This document shows, piece by piece, positions 48,642-57,618 of a stretch of DNA of 64,000 nt (the first letter of the stretch is position 1; every line of letters begins with the position of its first letter). The stretch spans positions 367 through 64,366 of the forward strand of contig NZ_JADHDU010000003.1 of NCBI RefSeq assembly GCF_016820495.1. The letters run 5' to 3'. Both the position numbers and the translations under genes were made by a program. The notes under the pieces were generated by a model that saw nothing but the letters and a program-made list of their open reading frames with translations, was not told the origin of the DNA and did not search any database. The DNA comes from Planococcus beigongshangi. GTDB taxonomy: Bacteria > Bacillota > Bacilli > Bacillales_A > Planococcaceae.

Positions 48642-49097
48642 ATGGCTTTTAAAGAAACTATATCTATCGAGGCGCCTGTAGAAACCGTTTTTGCAGTCGC
48701 GACGGATTTTGAATACGCTTCAAAGGTGAGGGATACGGTCGTAAAAGCGGAAAAGATAACAGATGGGCCGATGCAGGCGGGGACTCAGATCAAGGAACTT
48801 CGGAATGTCAGAGGCAGAGCCGTCGAAACGATCCTGCATGTCACCGAATTTATTGCTAATCAAAAATATACGGTGAAGAGTGAAAGCGGCGGCATGACCA
48901 TTGAATATCAGTATGATTTCCTGGCTGAAGAAAATGGCACAACCGTCAATTTCAAAGGGACCATCCGTTCAAAAGGATTGCGGAACATGCTGATCAAGCC
49001 ATTTTTTGAAAAAATCCTGAAAAAAGAAGATGAGAACCATTTGACGAGTCTGAAGAAATATATTGAGAAGCCGGAGACAGAGGAAATTTCCGATTGA
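48642..49097 (+). CDS. SRPBCC (START-like) family protein
   Basis: 151 residues (MAFKETISIEAPVETVFAVA...). A polyketide-cyclase/START-like helix-grip fold that binds small hydrophobic ligands; the actual ligand is unknown. The frame is open upstream across the hairpin, but ATG 48642 is preceded by AAAAGGGG and the fold begins there. The last residues are acidic. No operon partner is evident. Confidence 0.8.
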   Translation: MAFKETISIEAPVETVFAVATDFEYASKVRDTVVKAEKITDGPMQAGTQIKELRNVRGRAVETILHVTEFIANQKYTVKSESGGMTIEYQYDFLAEENGTTVNFKGTIRSKGLRNMLIKPFFEKILKKEDENHLTSLKKYIEKPETEEISD

Positions 49098-49132
49098 ACA
49101 TGCGCAGTCAGTGGAGTAAAGTTGACTAGAAA

Positions 49133-50198
49133 ATGTATCGGATACGGAGCGTGAACGTGATAAAAAGCATCGTGATTATTGCATTGGCAGTCATTTTAGC
49201 GCTCATTGCGCTCCTTATACTCGTATTTCTCCTGTCGCCGAAACCGACAGCCATGCTGGCGTACCGATGGTTTGAAGGCGGCGTTGCCGTAAAACCGAAA
49301 AATTATGGAGAAATCGAAGCGCAGGTCCAGATCGAGCGTGATCTTTCCTATGGTTCGGCGTATAAAAAAGGGACATTGGATATCATTGCGCCGAAGAATT
49401 TCATCGGCAGGCTTCCGGTGATCTTTTGGGTCCACGGCGGCGCTTTTCTCGGCGGGGACAAATCCGATATTACAGAATATGCAGTGCAGGTGGCGAGCAA
49501 AGGCTATATCGTCGTCAATATGAATTACCAATTGGCCCCGGGCGCCAAATACCCGACGCCTCTTCACCAGATGAATGAAGCATATCGGTTCATCGAAAAA
49601 CAGGCGGAAGTTTACAGCATGGATATGGACCGTTTGTATTTCGCTGGCGATTCGGCCGGTGCACAAATCGTCAGCCAGTTTGTAAACGTTCAAGTGGAAA
49701 AGGACTATGCGCAATTGGTCGGGATTGAAGGAATTGTGCCCCCCCGCCAGGATTCTGGGCGCCCTTTTGTTCTGCGGTCCTTACGACGTATCGAAATTCG
49801 GGGGGAGCAGCGACAGTTTCCTGATCAATTTCCTGTTCGACCGGGTTGGCTGGGCGTATATCGGGGAGCGGAAATGGGGAAATTCCGAAAAAGTGCGGCA
49901 GGCTTCCATGATCGATCATATTTCGCCGGATTTCCCGCCGTCGTTCATTACAGATGGCAATACTGGATCGTTTGAAGAGCAAGGACTTGAGCTGGCGGCT
50001 AAATTGAAGGGATACGGTGTCAAAGTCGTGGACGTCTTTTATCCGAAAGAAGAAGCGGAACTTGGACATGAGTATCAATTCATCATGAACACGCCTCAGG
50101 CCCGGCAGACGTATGACAAGCTCATTGGATTTTTGAGTGACACCAATTCCAGCAATGAATCATTAAAGGAAAACCGGCTTCAGTCCCTGAACCATTAA
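49133..50198 (+). pseudogene. Membrane-anchored alpha/beta hydrolase, frameshifted in a C7 run
   Basis: N-terminal helix (~10-34), then an alpha/beta hydrolase (hormone-sensitive-lipase-like) with the oxyanion motif VHGGAFLGG and nucleophile GDSAGAQ. At 49739-49745 a run of seven C breaks the frame; six C would continue into PPARILGALLFCGPYDVSKF and on to 50198, which holds the likely acid (ITDGNTGSFEEQG) and His (LGHEYQF). As it stands the nucleophile and the other triad residues are in different frames. Real decay, error and slippage cannot be told apart here. Confidence 0.82.
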
Positions 50199-50217
50199 GG
50201 GAAAGAAGCCGTTTTTT
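50175..50217 (+). terminator. Terminator after the hydrolase gene
   Basis: CGGCTTC (50175-50181) pairs with GAAGCCG (50205-50211), with inner TCCCT/AGGGA and six T. It overlaps the hydrolase stop codon. Confidence 0.85.
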
Positions 50218-50287
50218 ATTGAAGTCCCGCCTGATTCGGAGACTGGAAACAGGGTATGATAGCGATAGAGGCAATAGAGGAGGATTC

Positions 50288-50905
50288 ATGAAGATTGTAG
50301 TTTTTGGTGCGACCGGCGGAGTTGGGAAAGAAGTCGTGAAGCAGGCGGCGGAAGATGGTTTTGAAGTGACGGCATTTCTTCGGACGCCCGCCAAGCTCGA
50401 GTTTGAACACGCAAATTTGCAGGTCATCCAGGGAGATGCGTTTAATCCGTCTGAAGTGGCGGCGGCGATTGCCGGGCATGATGCCGTTGTATCTTGCCTG
50501 GGCTCCAGTAAAGGAATGAAGAAATCCACGGAACTGCAGGACATGACGAAGAATATTGTGGCGGGCATGGAAGCGAACGGGGTCAAACGGATTGTTTATA
50601 CGGCATCTGCAGGAATTCACAAGGAATTGACCGGTGTCAGCGGAAAATTGATGATGACGATGCTGAAGAATGCGCTGGCCGACCACGGAGCAGCGGTTGA
50701 AGAAATCCGGTCACACGGATTGGTCTATACGATTGTGCGGCCGATGGGGTTGACGAACGGCGCCTTTACAGGGAATTACAGAGAAGCCACTGAAGGAGTT
50801 CCTGAAAAATCAATGTCCATTCCGCGTGCGGATGTGGCGTATTTTATTGTCAAAGCATTAAAAGATGCCCGGTACGAAAACAGCTCGATCGGTCTGGCGA
50901 CTTAA
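50288..50905 (+). CDS. NAD(P)-binding SDR-like oxidoreductase (NmrA/YwnB type)
   Basis: 205 residues. Rossmann motif GATGGVGKEV at residues 7-16 and the atypical SDR core (ASAGIHKELTG, VRPMGLTNG). The family includes NAD(P)H-sensing and flavin-reductase-like proteins; the substrate is unknown. ATG 50288 follows GAGGAGG. The deaminase gene starts about 34 bases after the stop, so the two may be co-transcribed. Confidence 0.85.
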   Translation: MKIVVFGATGGVGKEVVKQAAEDGFEVTAFLRTPAKLEFEHANLQVIQGDAFNPSEVAAAIAGHDAVVSCLGSSKGMKKSTELQDMTKNIVAGMEANGVKRIVYTASAGIHKELTGVSGKLMMTMLKNALADHGAAVEEIRSHGLVYTIVRPMGLTNGAFTGNYREATEGVPEKSMSIPRADVAYFIVKALKDARYENSSIGLAT

Positions 50906-50939
50906 ATCAGTTCAGTGAATAGACGGGAGGAGACGCAAT

Positions 50940-51422
50940 ATGATGACAGAAACGGATCTAAAACATCTGCGCCGCTGTGTGGAACTGGCCGAGACGGCTG
51001 TGGCAGGCGGCGACGAGCCATTCGGTTCAGTATTGGTGTCAGCTGAGGGAGAAGTGCTTTTCGAAGATCATAATCACGTGGCGGGCGGCGATCACACCCA
51101 GCATCCCGAGTTCGCGATTGCCAGATGGGCAGCGAACAATCTGACGCCTGAAGAAAGAAACCGGACGACCGTTTATACTTCGGGGGAACATTGCCCGATG
51201 TGTTCAGCGGCTCACGGAAAGGTCGGCTTAGGGAAAATCATCTATGCGACTTCCTCGGAGCAATTGGCCGGATGGCTCAGTGAACTTGGTGCGGAGCCGG
51301 GTCCTGTCTACAATCTGGCCATCGAAGAAGTCATCAGGGATGCGCAGGTGGAAGGTCCGGTTGCCGAACTGGCGGATCAGATCCACGAACTTCACCGGCG
51401 ATCCTTCGAATCAAAACGCTGA
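50940..51422 (+). CDS. Cytidine/deoxycytidylate deaminase-superfamily protein
   Basis: 160 residues. The zinc site is HPEFA (His and catalytic Glu) and CPMCSAAH (two Cys), so the usual HAE is HPE and the usual PCxMC is shifted. It resembles the guanine/adenosine-type nucleoside deaminase branch, but the substrate cannot be given. GGGAGGAG precedes ATGATG, so either Met could start. It is followed by hairpin unit copy 2. Confidence 0.83.
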   Translation: MMTETDLKHLRRCVELAETAVAGGDEPFGSVLVSAEGEVLFEDHNHVAGGDHTQHPEFAIARWAANNLTPEERNRTTVYTSGEHCPMCSAAHGKVGLGKIIYATSSEQLAGWLSELGAEPGPVYNLAIEEVIRDAQVEGPVAELADQIHELHRRSFESKR

Positions 51423-51455
51423 ACGGTTTACAGCATTTTTCATCCTGAATGTTGC

Positions 51456-51507
51456 TATAATGGAAGAGCACCAAAAGCTGAAGAACAGCTTTGGCTGCTC
51501 TTTTTTT
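51456..51507 (+). promoter_or_regulatory. Extended -10 plus terminator-hairpin unit, copy 2
   Basis: TTGCTATAAT (consensus extended -10, TATAAT 51456-51461) directly precedes AAGAGCACCAAAAGCTG, which pairs with CAGCTTTGG and TGCTCT, then seven T. About 40 of 48 bases match copy 1 at 48563. Confidence 0.65.
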
Positions 51508-51541
51508 ATTTGCAATACTAGTCAGGGAGTTGGAAATTGAA

Positions 51542-52729
51542 ATGAACAAGAAAGATATAGCCGATATTCGCAAACGATTTAAGCTGGATACCGATTTATT
51601 GAAAATCGCTGATATTTATAATGTATATATCCAAAAAGAAAGCAATGAGATCTTTCACGAAGAGAGCCGCTCGTTTTCATTATTGGACCGTGAGCAGCAG
51701 GAATTGTTCCTCAATAATTTCAAGAAAGTGCTCGGCGGCAAGCTGGATCAGAAATTATTCGAAGTGAAGTTTCAGCCTCAGGAAGAAGGGCAGGACGACC
51801 ACACGCAGCACCTGTTATATGAAGGACTTGAAACGGATGATAAGACGCAGTGGCAGGCCCATATGCAGACGCTCGCCTTGAAGATGGTGCAGGAGCGGCC
51901 TTATGAAAAAGATATGGTCATCACGTTCATTCACGGAAATTATTTCAAAACGGTAAAGCGCGAAGCTGATGAAACGGAAATCGACATGCGAGACGAAGTG
52001 TTCACGACGCCGTTCATCCTCTGCAGCATGAACCAGACGGAACTCCCGAAAAGTTCGCTCGTGTTTGATTTTGCCGAAAAAGAATTCAAGTCGAATCTGA
52101 TGACCGATCCCGTCATCAAACTGGCGTCGCCGATCGGCGGCTTCCTGTTCCCAAGCTTCACGGACAACGCCGCCGACATCCACCACATCCTGTATGCGGC
52201 GGGCAAAGCGAATAAACCGGATTTCCTGTTTATCGAGAATGTCCTGAACGGCAATGAAATCATGACGGCCGAAGAAGACAAAGCGGTGTTTGAAGAAATC
52301 GTCAAAGCGGTCATCGGCGAAGAAGTGAATTCGAAAACGCTCGCCAATGTCTATGACGAGATCAATGCGATGCTTGAAGTGGAAGACGAAGAAGACAACG
52401 ACGAAGAAACGCCTGTCCTCGACACGAAAGAAGTCGAGCGGGTGCTGAAAGCGAGCGGCATGGAAGTCAGCTCGGAAAAAGTGGAGCAGGCATTCCGCCA
52501 AGTCGTCCAGGATACCGGCTATGAAATGAAAGCAAGCCATATCGTCCCGAGCTACGCATCCAAATCCATCAAGATCAGCACGAAAGTGGCGGATATCAAG
52601 ATCAGCCCGCAAGACTTACGTTACGTCAAAGAAGTCAATTACAACGGCAAGCGCTGCATCCTGATCGAAGTGGAAGAAGACACGATGATCGAAGGGTTCA
52701 AGCTGCTGGCGGAAGAGGATTTGGAGTAG
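51542..52729 (+). CDS. DUF4317 family protein
   Basis: 395 residues (MNKKDIADIRKRFKLDTDLL...). It matches the start and general composition of DUF4317 proteins, which are common in Firmicutes and of unknown function. It is acidic, with no signal or membrane segment, and has a Glu/Asp-rich stretch (VEDEEDNDEET) near residue 280. ATG 51542 is used; the frame is open upstream through the hairpin unit but has no family sequence there. AGGGAG lies 11 bases upstream. Confidence 0.82.
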   Translation: MNKKDIADIRKRFKLDTDLLKIADIYNVYIQKESNEIFHEESRSFSLLDREQQELFLNNFKKVLGGKLDQKLFEVKFQPQEEGQDDHTQHLLYEGLETDDKTQWQAHMQTLALKMVQERPYEKDMVITFIHGNYFKTVKREADETEIDMRDEVFTTPFILCSMNQTELPKSSLVFDFAEKEFKSNLMTDPVIKLASPIGGFLFPSFTDNAADIHHILYAAGKANKPDFLFIENVLNGNEIMTAEEDKAVFEEIVKAVIGEEVNSKTLANVYDEINAMLEVEDEEDNDEETPVLDTKEVERVLKASGMEVSSEKVEQAFRQVVQDTGYEMKASHIVPSYASKSIKISTKVADIKISPQDLRYVKEVNYNGKRCILIEVEEDTMIEGFKLLAEEDLE

Positions 52730-52777
52730 GGTGAATTCTGGAAGAGATAATGATTATTTAGGGAGAGGTGATCCATT

Positions 52778-53194
52778 CTGAATAAAATTAAACTTGGTGC
52801 CAATCCCGGATTTATCGAAATAAATTTAAGCGATGGAATAGATTGGCAAAATGAAGGAACCATATCCATTCAAAGTGGGAATTATTACATCAAGAGTGCG
52901 GAAATCTGGGTGACGCTAGACGAACTTATTACGTTATACGAACAACTACAAAAGGTTTATGAAACGTTGAAAGGTAATATTGAATTTGTTAATTTAGATG
53001 GAGCATTGCAATTTACAATTCAGTCCAATTCATTTGGACGAATGAACTGCAAAGGAAGCTTTCAAGAATTTCCGAGCCAGGAAAATAGGTTAGAATTCGA
53101 ATTTGAAATTGACCAAAGTTATTTACCTGCAACACTTTTAGATCTGAAAAAAATTATCGAACCGTATTATATACAGCAAAAATTTCAAATATAA
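52778..53194 (+). CDS. Small hypothetical protein with a probable non-standard start
   Basis: 138 residues if started at CTG 52778, 7 bases after GGGAGAGGTG; ATT 52775 is another option. No ATG, GTG or TTG exists at a suitable place. The only standard start (GTG 52910) would remove the well-ordered first 44 residues (NKIKLGANPGFIEINL...) and has no ribosome site. The region is AT-rich compared with its neighbours. I do not recognise the family; isolated small AT-rich proteins like this are sometimes immunity proteins, but nothing here proves it. Confidence 0.6.
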   Translation: MNKIKLGANPGFIEINLSDGIDWQNEGTISIQSGNYYIKSAEIWVTLDELITLYEQLQKVYETLKGNIEFVNLDGALQFTIQSNSFGRMNCKGSFQEFPSQENRLEFEFEIDQSYLPATLLDLKKIIEPYYIQQKFQI

Positions 53195-53231
53195 TATTGT
53201 ATTGAGTTTCATTCACATAAACGTTCCAAAG

Positions 53232-53269
53232 CCCACAAATGTTGTTAATTCAATGTATGTGGGTTTTTT
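53232..53269 (+). terminator. Terminator after the small hypothetical gene
   Basis: CCCACA (53232-53237) pairs with TGTGGG (53258-53263), with a 20-base loop, followed by six T. Confidence 0.75.
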
Positions 53270-53438
53270 AGTGGAATCTCGCCTAATTAATATCACCTTT
53301 TAAATTCAGCAGAGCCGTCTTTCAGGAAACTTCCCGCCTTCTTAAACGTTTTCATATAAAAGCTGTTTGACGACTGACAAAGCAATGTAATTGAATCTTG
53401 GAGTCTTATACTGTTTTATCCTTTGAGGAGTGTGAATA

Positions 53439-53876
53439 ATGGTTAAAAAATTGACACTGGTATTCCTATCTTGGATATTGGTTGGCTGCGCGGGATTAGC
53501 TGATTATGAAATCGACTTGGACGATGGATATCATATCGACCGATTATCAGGCCATCAAATAGCTATTTATGGTGAAGAACCCATTAAATCGGATGATGAA
53601 TCAGTCAGTAATCATTTGTATGTCCCATCTAAAGTGACAGGTGTTTGGCAGAACGACAATTACATTGTCGCTGAACAAATAGTGTTGACAGCTGATGAAG
53701 AAGGTTATGGACAACCGCCTGAAAAACCTTCCGGAAACGATTTTCAATACTGGTTAATCGATGTGCACAATCATTCAGTTTTAGGCCCTTTAAATAAACA
53801 GGGATTAGAACGCGAAACAGCTAGGCTGGGATTAACAGAAATCATATCCATAACTCCGATTGAAGAATTAAGATAA
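53439..53876 (+). CDS. Small secreted lipoprotein (DUF3997-like)
   Basis: 145 residues. Signal VKKLTLVFLSWILVGC with a lipobox ending at Cys17, then AGLADYEIDLDDGYHIDRLSGH and a mostly beta body. It resembles DUF3997 lipoproteins, whose role is unknown; the assignment is from memory of the start only. GAGGAG precedes the ATG. AT-rich, like the gene before it. Confidence 0.7.
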   Translation: MVKKLTLVFLSWILVGCAGLADYEIDLDDGYHIDRLSGHQIAIYGEEPIKSDDESVSNHLYVPSKVTGVWQNDNYIVAEQIVLTADEEGYGQPPEKPSGNDFQYWLIDVHNHSVLGPLNKQGLERETARLGLTEIISITPIEELR

Positions 53877-54010
53877 ATAAAGTGAGCTATATAAATTGAA
53901 CTAAATAATTTTCTCCATATTCAGAAGCGGATTCCAGCGACATATTTATCAGGATTTTTTAATTCCGTACGTAAAGAGGAAAATTATACGATGAAAATTC
54001 ATCAAATATG

Positions 54011-54053
54011 AAGTCCCTGCATCAATGAGCATTACTCACTGATGCAGGGACTT
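54011..54053. terminator. 14-bp hairpin between convergent genes
   Basis: AAGTCCCTGCATCA (54011-54024) pairs exactly with TGATGCAGGGACTT (54040-54053). It lies between the lipoprotein gene and the minus-strand zincin gene; T tracts are weak on both sides. Confidence 0.75.
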
Positions 54054-54057
54054 TCCC

Positions 54058-55251
54058 CTACTGCAATAAAATTCTTGCCGAGCGGTCGTCTGCATAATGG
54101 ATGTGTCCTTTAAAGCGGCCGATCCCTTCGATGTCAATGGCGTTCTCCGATCCGGCCGGCAATTGGGCGACATGGACTTCGAGAGAGGTTATATCTTTAA
54201 ACCCGGGGTCAAATCGGGTCAGCACCGGCCCTTTGATAAAGTATTCCGCTGAGCCGATGCGGATTTTCAGGAAATGCTTATGCAGCACCTGGCCGTCCTG
54301 TATGACGATGTTCATCGGATCGAAACCGGCGGCTTGCATCGCACCGGTAATTGTCAACCAGATGCCGGGCTGAGCGGCGAACGATTGAAAGGCTTCCGTT
54401 TTTTGTCGCTTGATCGTCTGGATGATGCGCGTAATTTCTTCTTTATTGTTTCCATCCGCAATGATCACAGGGGTGTAATCCGTATAATGCGTTTTGAAGA
54501 AATGATAGAGGCTGAGTTCTGAGTGCATGAAATCCTCTTGCCAACGGGATGGAAGGCCTTCGAGCAGCAGGCACAGGAAAAGTCCGGAACTAGAGCAGCT
54601 TTTGCGGATGTGGAGATGGGAATCTTCTGCGTCTAGAAGCATGTCGGCATAAGCCTGCCGCGCTGTTTTGCTGTGGCTGACATCCTGCAGCGCCTGATAT
54701 TCCACGAAAAATGCCGGCCCCTCGATCGTTTCAACGCGGTTTTCGTAGTCGACGATGTCAGGGTACAGGCGGATCCGTTCGTCGCGCAGCGTGATGAATC
54801 CGTTGATAAGTTGATGGCGTATACCTTTTGAACGTTCGTTAACAGCGTCATGAAGCATCTGCCGTTCCTGGATACGCAATTGGATAAACCGGAAATCAGC
54901 CGGAAACGAGGGACCGACCGCTTCGTCCGGAAAACGGCTTTCGCTGAGCTCATGCTGATAGGCGTGAAACGATTCATGGACGATGAGGGAGTAGATCTCT
55001 TCGAAATTATCGAAATAGCGGATGTCGACGATGGCTGTCGGGACCCCTTCAAATGAGATGGATGTACAGGAAATGAACCGGTTGTCTGCAGGGAAAACGA
55101 TATAGGCATTGCCATTGCATTTCGGATGTCTGAACAGATAGACTCTGTTCTCATCATAGATGGCGAAGGCCTTGCCTTGGAATCCATCCCAATATTTTCT
55201 AAAGTCCATGGAAGGCAATAAAGCTGACATTTTTTCTGCAAGTTCCTGCAT
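54058..55251 (-). CDS. Putative zinc peptidase-like protein (HESFH motif)
   Basis: 397 residues. The motif VHESFHAYQHE near residue 92 is an HExxH zinc site with further His and Glu close by, as in gluzincin-like predicted peptidases. There is no signal peptide or membrane helix, so it should be cytoplasmic. The rest is unrecognised. ATG 55251 follows AGGGGGATCTGCC; the frame is open 25 codons further upstream without support. It is divergent from the nucleotidyltransferase gene. Confidence 0.7.
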   Translation of the reverse strand: MQELAEKMSALLPSMDFRKYWDGFQGKAFAIYDENRVYLFRHPKCNGNAYIVFPADNRFISCTSISFEGVPTAIVDIRYFDNFEEIYSLIVHESFHAYQHELSESRFPDEAVGPSFPADFRFIQLRIQERQMLHDAVNERSKGIRHQLINGFITLRDERIRLYPDIVDYENRVETIEGPAFFVEYQALQDVSHSKTARQAYADMLLDAEDSHLHIRKSCSSSGLFLCLLLEGLPSRWQEDFMHSELSLYHFFKTHYTDYTPVIIADGNNKEEITRIIQTIKRQKTEAFQSFAAQPGIWLTITGAMQAAGFDPMNIVIQDGQVLHKHFLKIRIGSAEYFIKGPVLTRFDPGFKDITSLEVHVAQLPAGSENAIDIEGIGRFKGHIHYADDRSARILLQ

Positions 55252-55433
55252 GGCAGATCCCCCTTTGCTTTCTTTACCTATTTGACGCGTAACCGTGTTT
55301 CTCCTTGTTTTGACAGGAAGATGCATGAACTGAGCAGTTGCTGTTGGTCATTTCAGGTTTTTATTGCCAAAAATATGCTACATTATACAAAATGGCATTT
55401 GGAAGAACTTTGTACTCGACAGGAGATAAGACG

Positions 55434-56225
55434 ATGAAGGACATCATTCAACAGAAACTAATGGAAATCGAAGAAAGATATGGGGTCAAAATTTTATATG
55501 CGGTGGAATCCGGAAGCCGGGCATGGGGGTTTCCTTCCAAAGACAGTGATTACGATGTGCGTTTCATATATGTGGAGCAGCCGCGCTGGTATCTGTCGAT
55601 CGATCCGCAGGGAATCGGGCCGAAACGGGATGTCATCGAAGAACCGACCAATGACCTGCTCGACATCAGTGGCTGGGAAATCACGAAAGCACTGCGTCTT
55701 TTCAGAAAAAACAATCCGCCTTTATTGGAGTGGCTGAGAAGTGAGATTGTGTATTACCAGAAATATGCGTTTGTCGATAATATGCGCTCATTGGAATCGG
55801 ATGTATTTTATCCGAATTCGATGCTCTACCATTATTTGAACATGGCGAAAAAGAATTACCGCGAGTATCTGCAGGGGCCGGAAGTGAAGATCAAAAAGTA
55901 TTTTTATGTCCTGCGGCCGGTAATGGCATGTCGGTGGATCGAAAAGTACAACGAGACGCCGCCGATCAGTTTCCATGAATTGCTGGAAGATATCATTCCG
56001 GAAGGTCCATTGAAGGATGAGATCAACCAGCTCCTGAAACGAAAACTTGCCGGCGATGAGTTCGATCTTGAACCGCGTATCGGTGTGATCAATGAGTTTG
56101 TGGAAGATGAGATGGAACGCCTCAAAGAATATGCAAAAACGCTTTCTGTGAAAGCCGAAGATCCAACCCAGCTTCTCGACAGCTTGTTCAGAGCTACATT
56201 GGATGAAGTCTGGAAGACCAGTTGA
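55434..56225 (+). CDS. Predicted nucleotidyltransferase (YcgL-like)
   Basis: 263 residues. The polymerase-beta-like nucleotidyltransferase motif GSRAWGFPSKDSDYDVRF near residue 25 has the GS and DxD-type elements, and the helical C-terminal half fits the YcgL/COG3541 group. Some relatives act in toxin-antitoxin or RNA modification, but the substrate is unknown. ATG 55434 follows AGGAGAT. It has its own terminator. Confidence 0.82.
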   Translation: MKDIIQQKLMEIEERYGVKILYAVESGSRAWGFPSKDSDYDVRFIYVEQPRWYLSIDPQGIGPKRDVIEEPTNDLLDISGWEITKALRLFRKNNPPLLEWLRSEIVYYQKYAFVDNMRSLESDVFYPNSMLYHYLNMAKKNYREYLQGPEVKIKKYFYVLRPVMACRWIEKYNETPPISFHELLEDIIPEGPLKDEINQLLKRKLAGDEFDLEPRIGVINEFVEDEMERLKEYAKTLSVKAEDPTQLLDSLFRATLDEVWKTS

Positions 56226-56242
56226 ACATTATGTGCAAACGA

Positions 56243-56287
56243 AAACTGCCCATTTACTGTAAAATCAGTAAGCGGGCGGTTTTTTTA
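56243..56287 (+). terminator. Terminator after the nucleotidyltransferase gene
   Basis: AACTGCCC pairs with GGGCGGTT (one G-T pair), with inner TTACTG/CAGTAA and seven T. Confidence 0.88.
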
Positions 56288-56508
56288 TCGTTCTCTGCTC
56301 ATCCGGCAGAACGGTACTGCTTTGTCCGGAGTTTTTCTGAAAGAGTAGGATTTTTCTTGATATAGACGATAATTGAAATTTTTTTGCTGTTTCCGATATA
56401 AAATTGTTGACGAATCACGGGAAAGGGAATAAGATTTAAACATAAGTTATTTATTGAAACAAATGTTTAAAATAATAAAAATGTCATTATCAGGAAAAGG
56501 TGAAAAAA

Positions 56509-57618
56509 ATGCCTGAAAAACTCAATGATAACGAACAAGCGGTTTTGGAAAGAATCCGCAAAGATCCTTATATATCACAACAAGATCTGGCGGTGGAAGT
56601 CGGTTTGTCCCGTCCTTCGGTTGCCAACATCATTTCAGGATTGATCCGAAAAGGTTATATCCTTGGCAGAGCTTACGTGCTGAATGAGTCAGAGCCGGTG
56701 ATCTGTATTGGCGGAGCAAACGTCGATCAGAAGTTTTACATCAAAAACAAAGCACAGCTGGGAACATCGAATCCCGTCAATGTCAGCCAGACAGTCGGTG
56801 GAGTGGCCCGCAATATTGCAGAAAACCTTGGACGCCTCGGCATGGACGTTTCGCTGATCTCAGCAAGCGGCGCCGACAAGGACTGGACGGTCATCGAAGA
56901 AGCTTCCGAACGTTACATGAAGCTTGAAGGTGTGACGCAGTTTCCGGGAAGTGCAACCGGTTCGTATACCGCTGTGCTCGACACGGAAGGCGAAATGGTG
57001 ATCGCCCTTGCCAATATGGAAATCTACGACGCCATCACGCCGGAATTCCTGCAGCAGTACGAGAATTTACTCAGCCGGGCAATAAGCATCGTCGTCGATC
57101 TGAACTGTCCGAAAGAATCTGTCCATTATTTATGTGAGACAGCCAGGAAATACGGTGTACCGATTATCCTCATTCCGGTTTCCGGACCGAAAATGGAACG
57201 GCTGCCGGAACAATTGGAAGGCGTCACGTGGCTCATCACAAACCGGGACGAATCGGAAGCTTATTTGCAGCGGGAAATCCTGGATGAGGCGGACTGGCGC
57301 GAAGCAGTGGAAGAATGGCTGGCGCGCGGAGTGGAAAACGTGGTCATCACAAACGGTAAAGAAGGATCCATGATCGGCAATAAAACCGAAGGGATCTTCC
57401 ATATTCCGGCGTATGTAACGGAGGAAGTGGCAGACGTAACAGGTGCGGGAGACGCATTTTCATCGGCCGTCGTCTATTCATGGCTGGAAGGGAAATCTTT
57501 GATCGATATTGCAAAAGCCGGCAGCGTGAATGCTGTCAAAACGCTTCAGTCGCCTTACACGGTAAGACAGGATCTGTCAGCAGAACAACTACTAAAAAAC
57601 TTGGAGGAATTAGCATGA
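56509..57618 (+). CDS. psuK: Pseudouridine kinase-like PfkB kinase with N-terminal helix-turn-helix
   Basis: 369 residues. The first ~60 form a winged helix-turn-helix ([39 protein letters not shown]), and the rest is a PfkB/ribokinase domain with [24 protein letters not shown] and the catalytic [11 protein letters not shown]. With PsuG it breaks pseudouridine down: PsuK phosphorylates it, PsuG cleaves it. The fused HTH may give self-regulation. ATG 56509 is 6 bases after AAGGTG; GTG 56500 is less likely. It overlaps psuG by 4 bases. Confidence 0.9.
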   Translation: MPEKLNDNEQAVLERIRKDPYISQQDLAVEVGLSRPSVANIISGLIRKGYILGRAYVLNESEPVICIGGANVDQKFYIKNKAQLGTSNPVNVSQTVGGVARNIAENLGRLGMDVSLISASGADKDWTVIEEASERYMKLEGVTQFPGSATGSYTAVLDTEGEMVIALANMEIYDAITPEFLQQYENLLSRAISIVVDLNCPKESVHYLCETARKYGVPIILIPVSGPKMERLPEQLEGVTWLITNRDESEAYLQREILDEADWREAVEEWLARGVENVVITNGKEGSMIGNKTEGIFHIPAYVTEEVADVTGAGDAFSSAVVYSWLEGKSLIDIAKAGSVNAVKTLQSPYTVRQDLSAEQLLKNLEELA

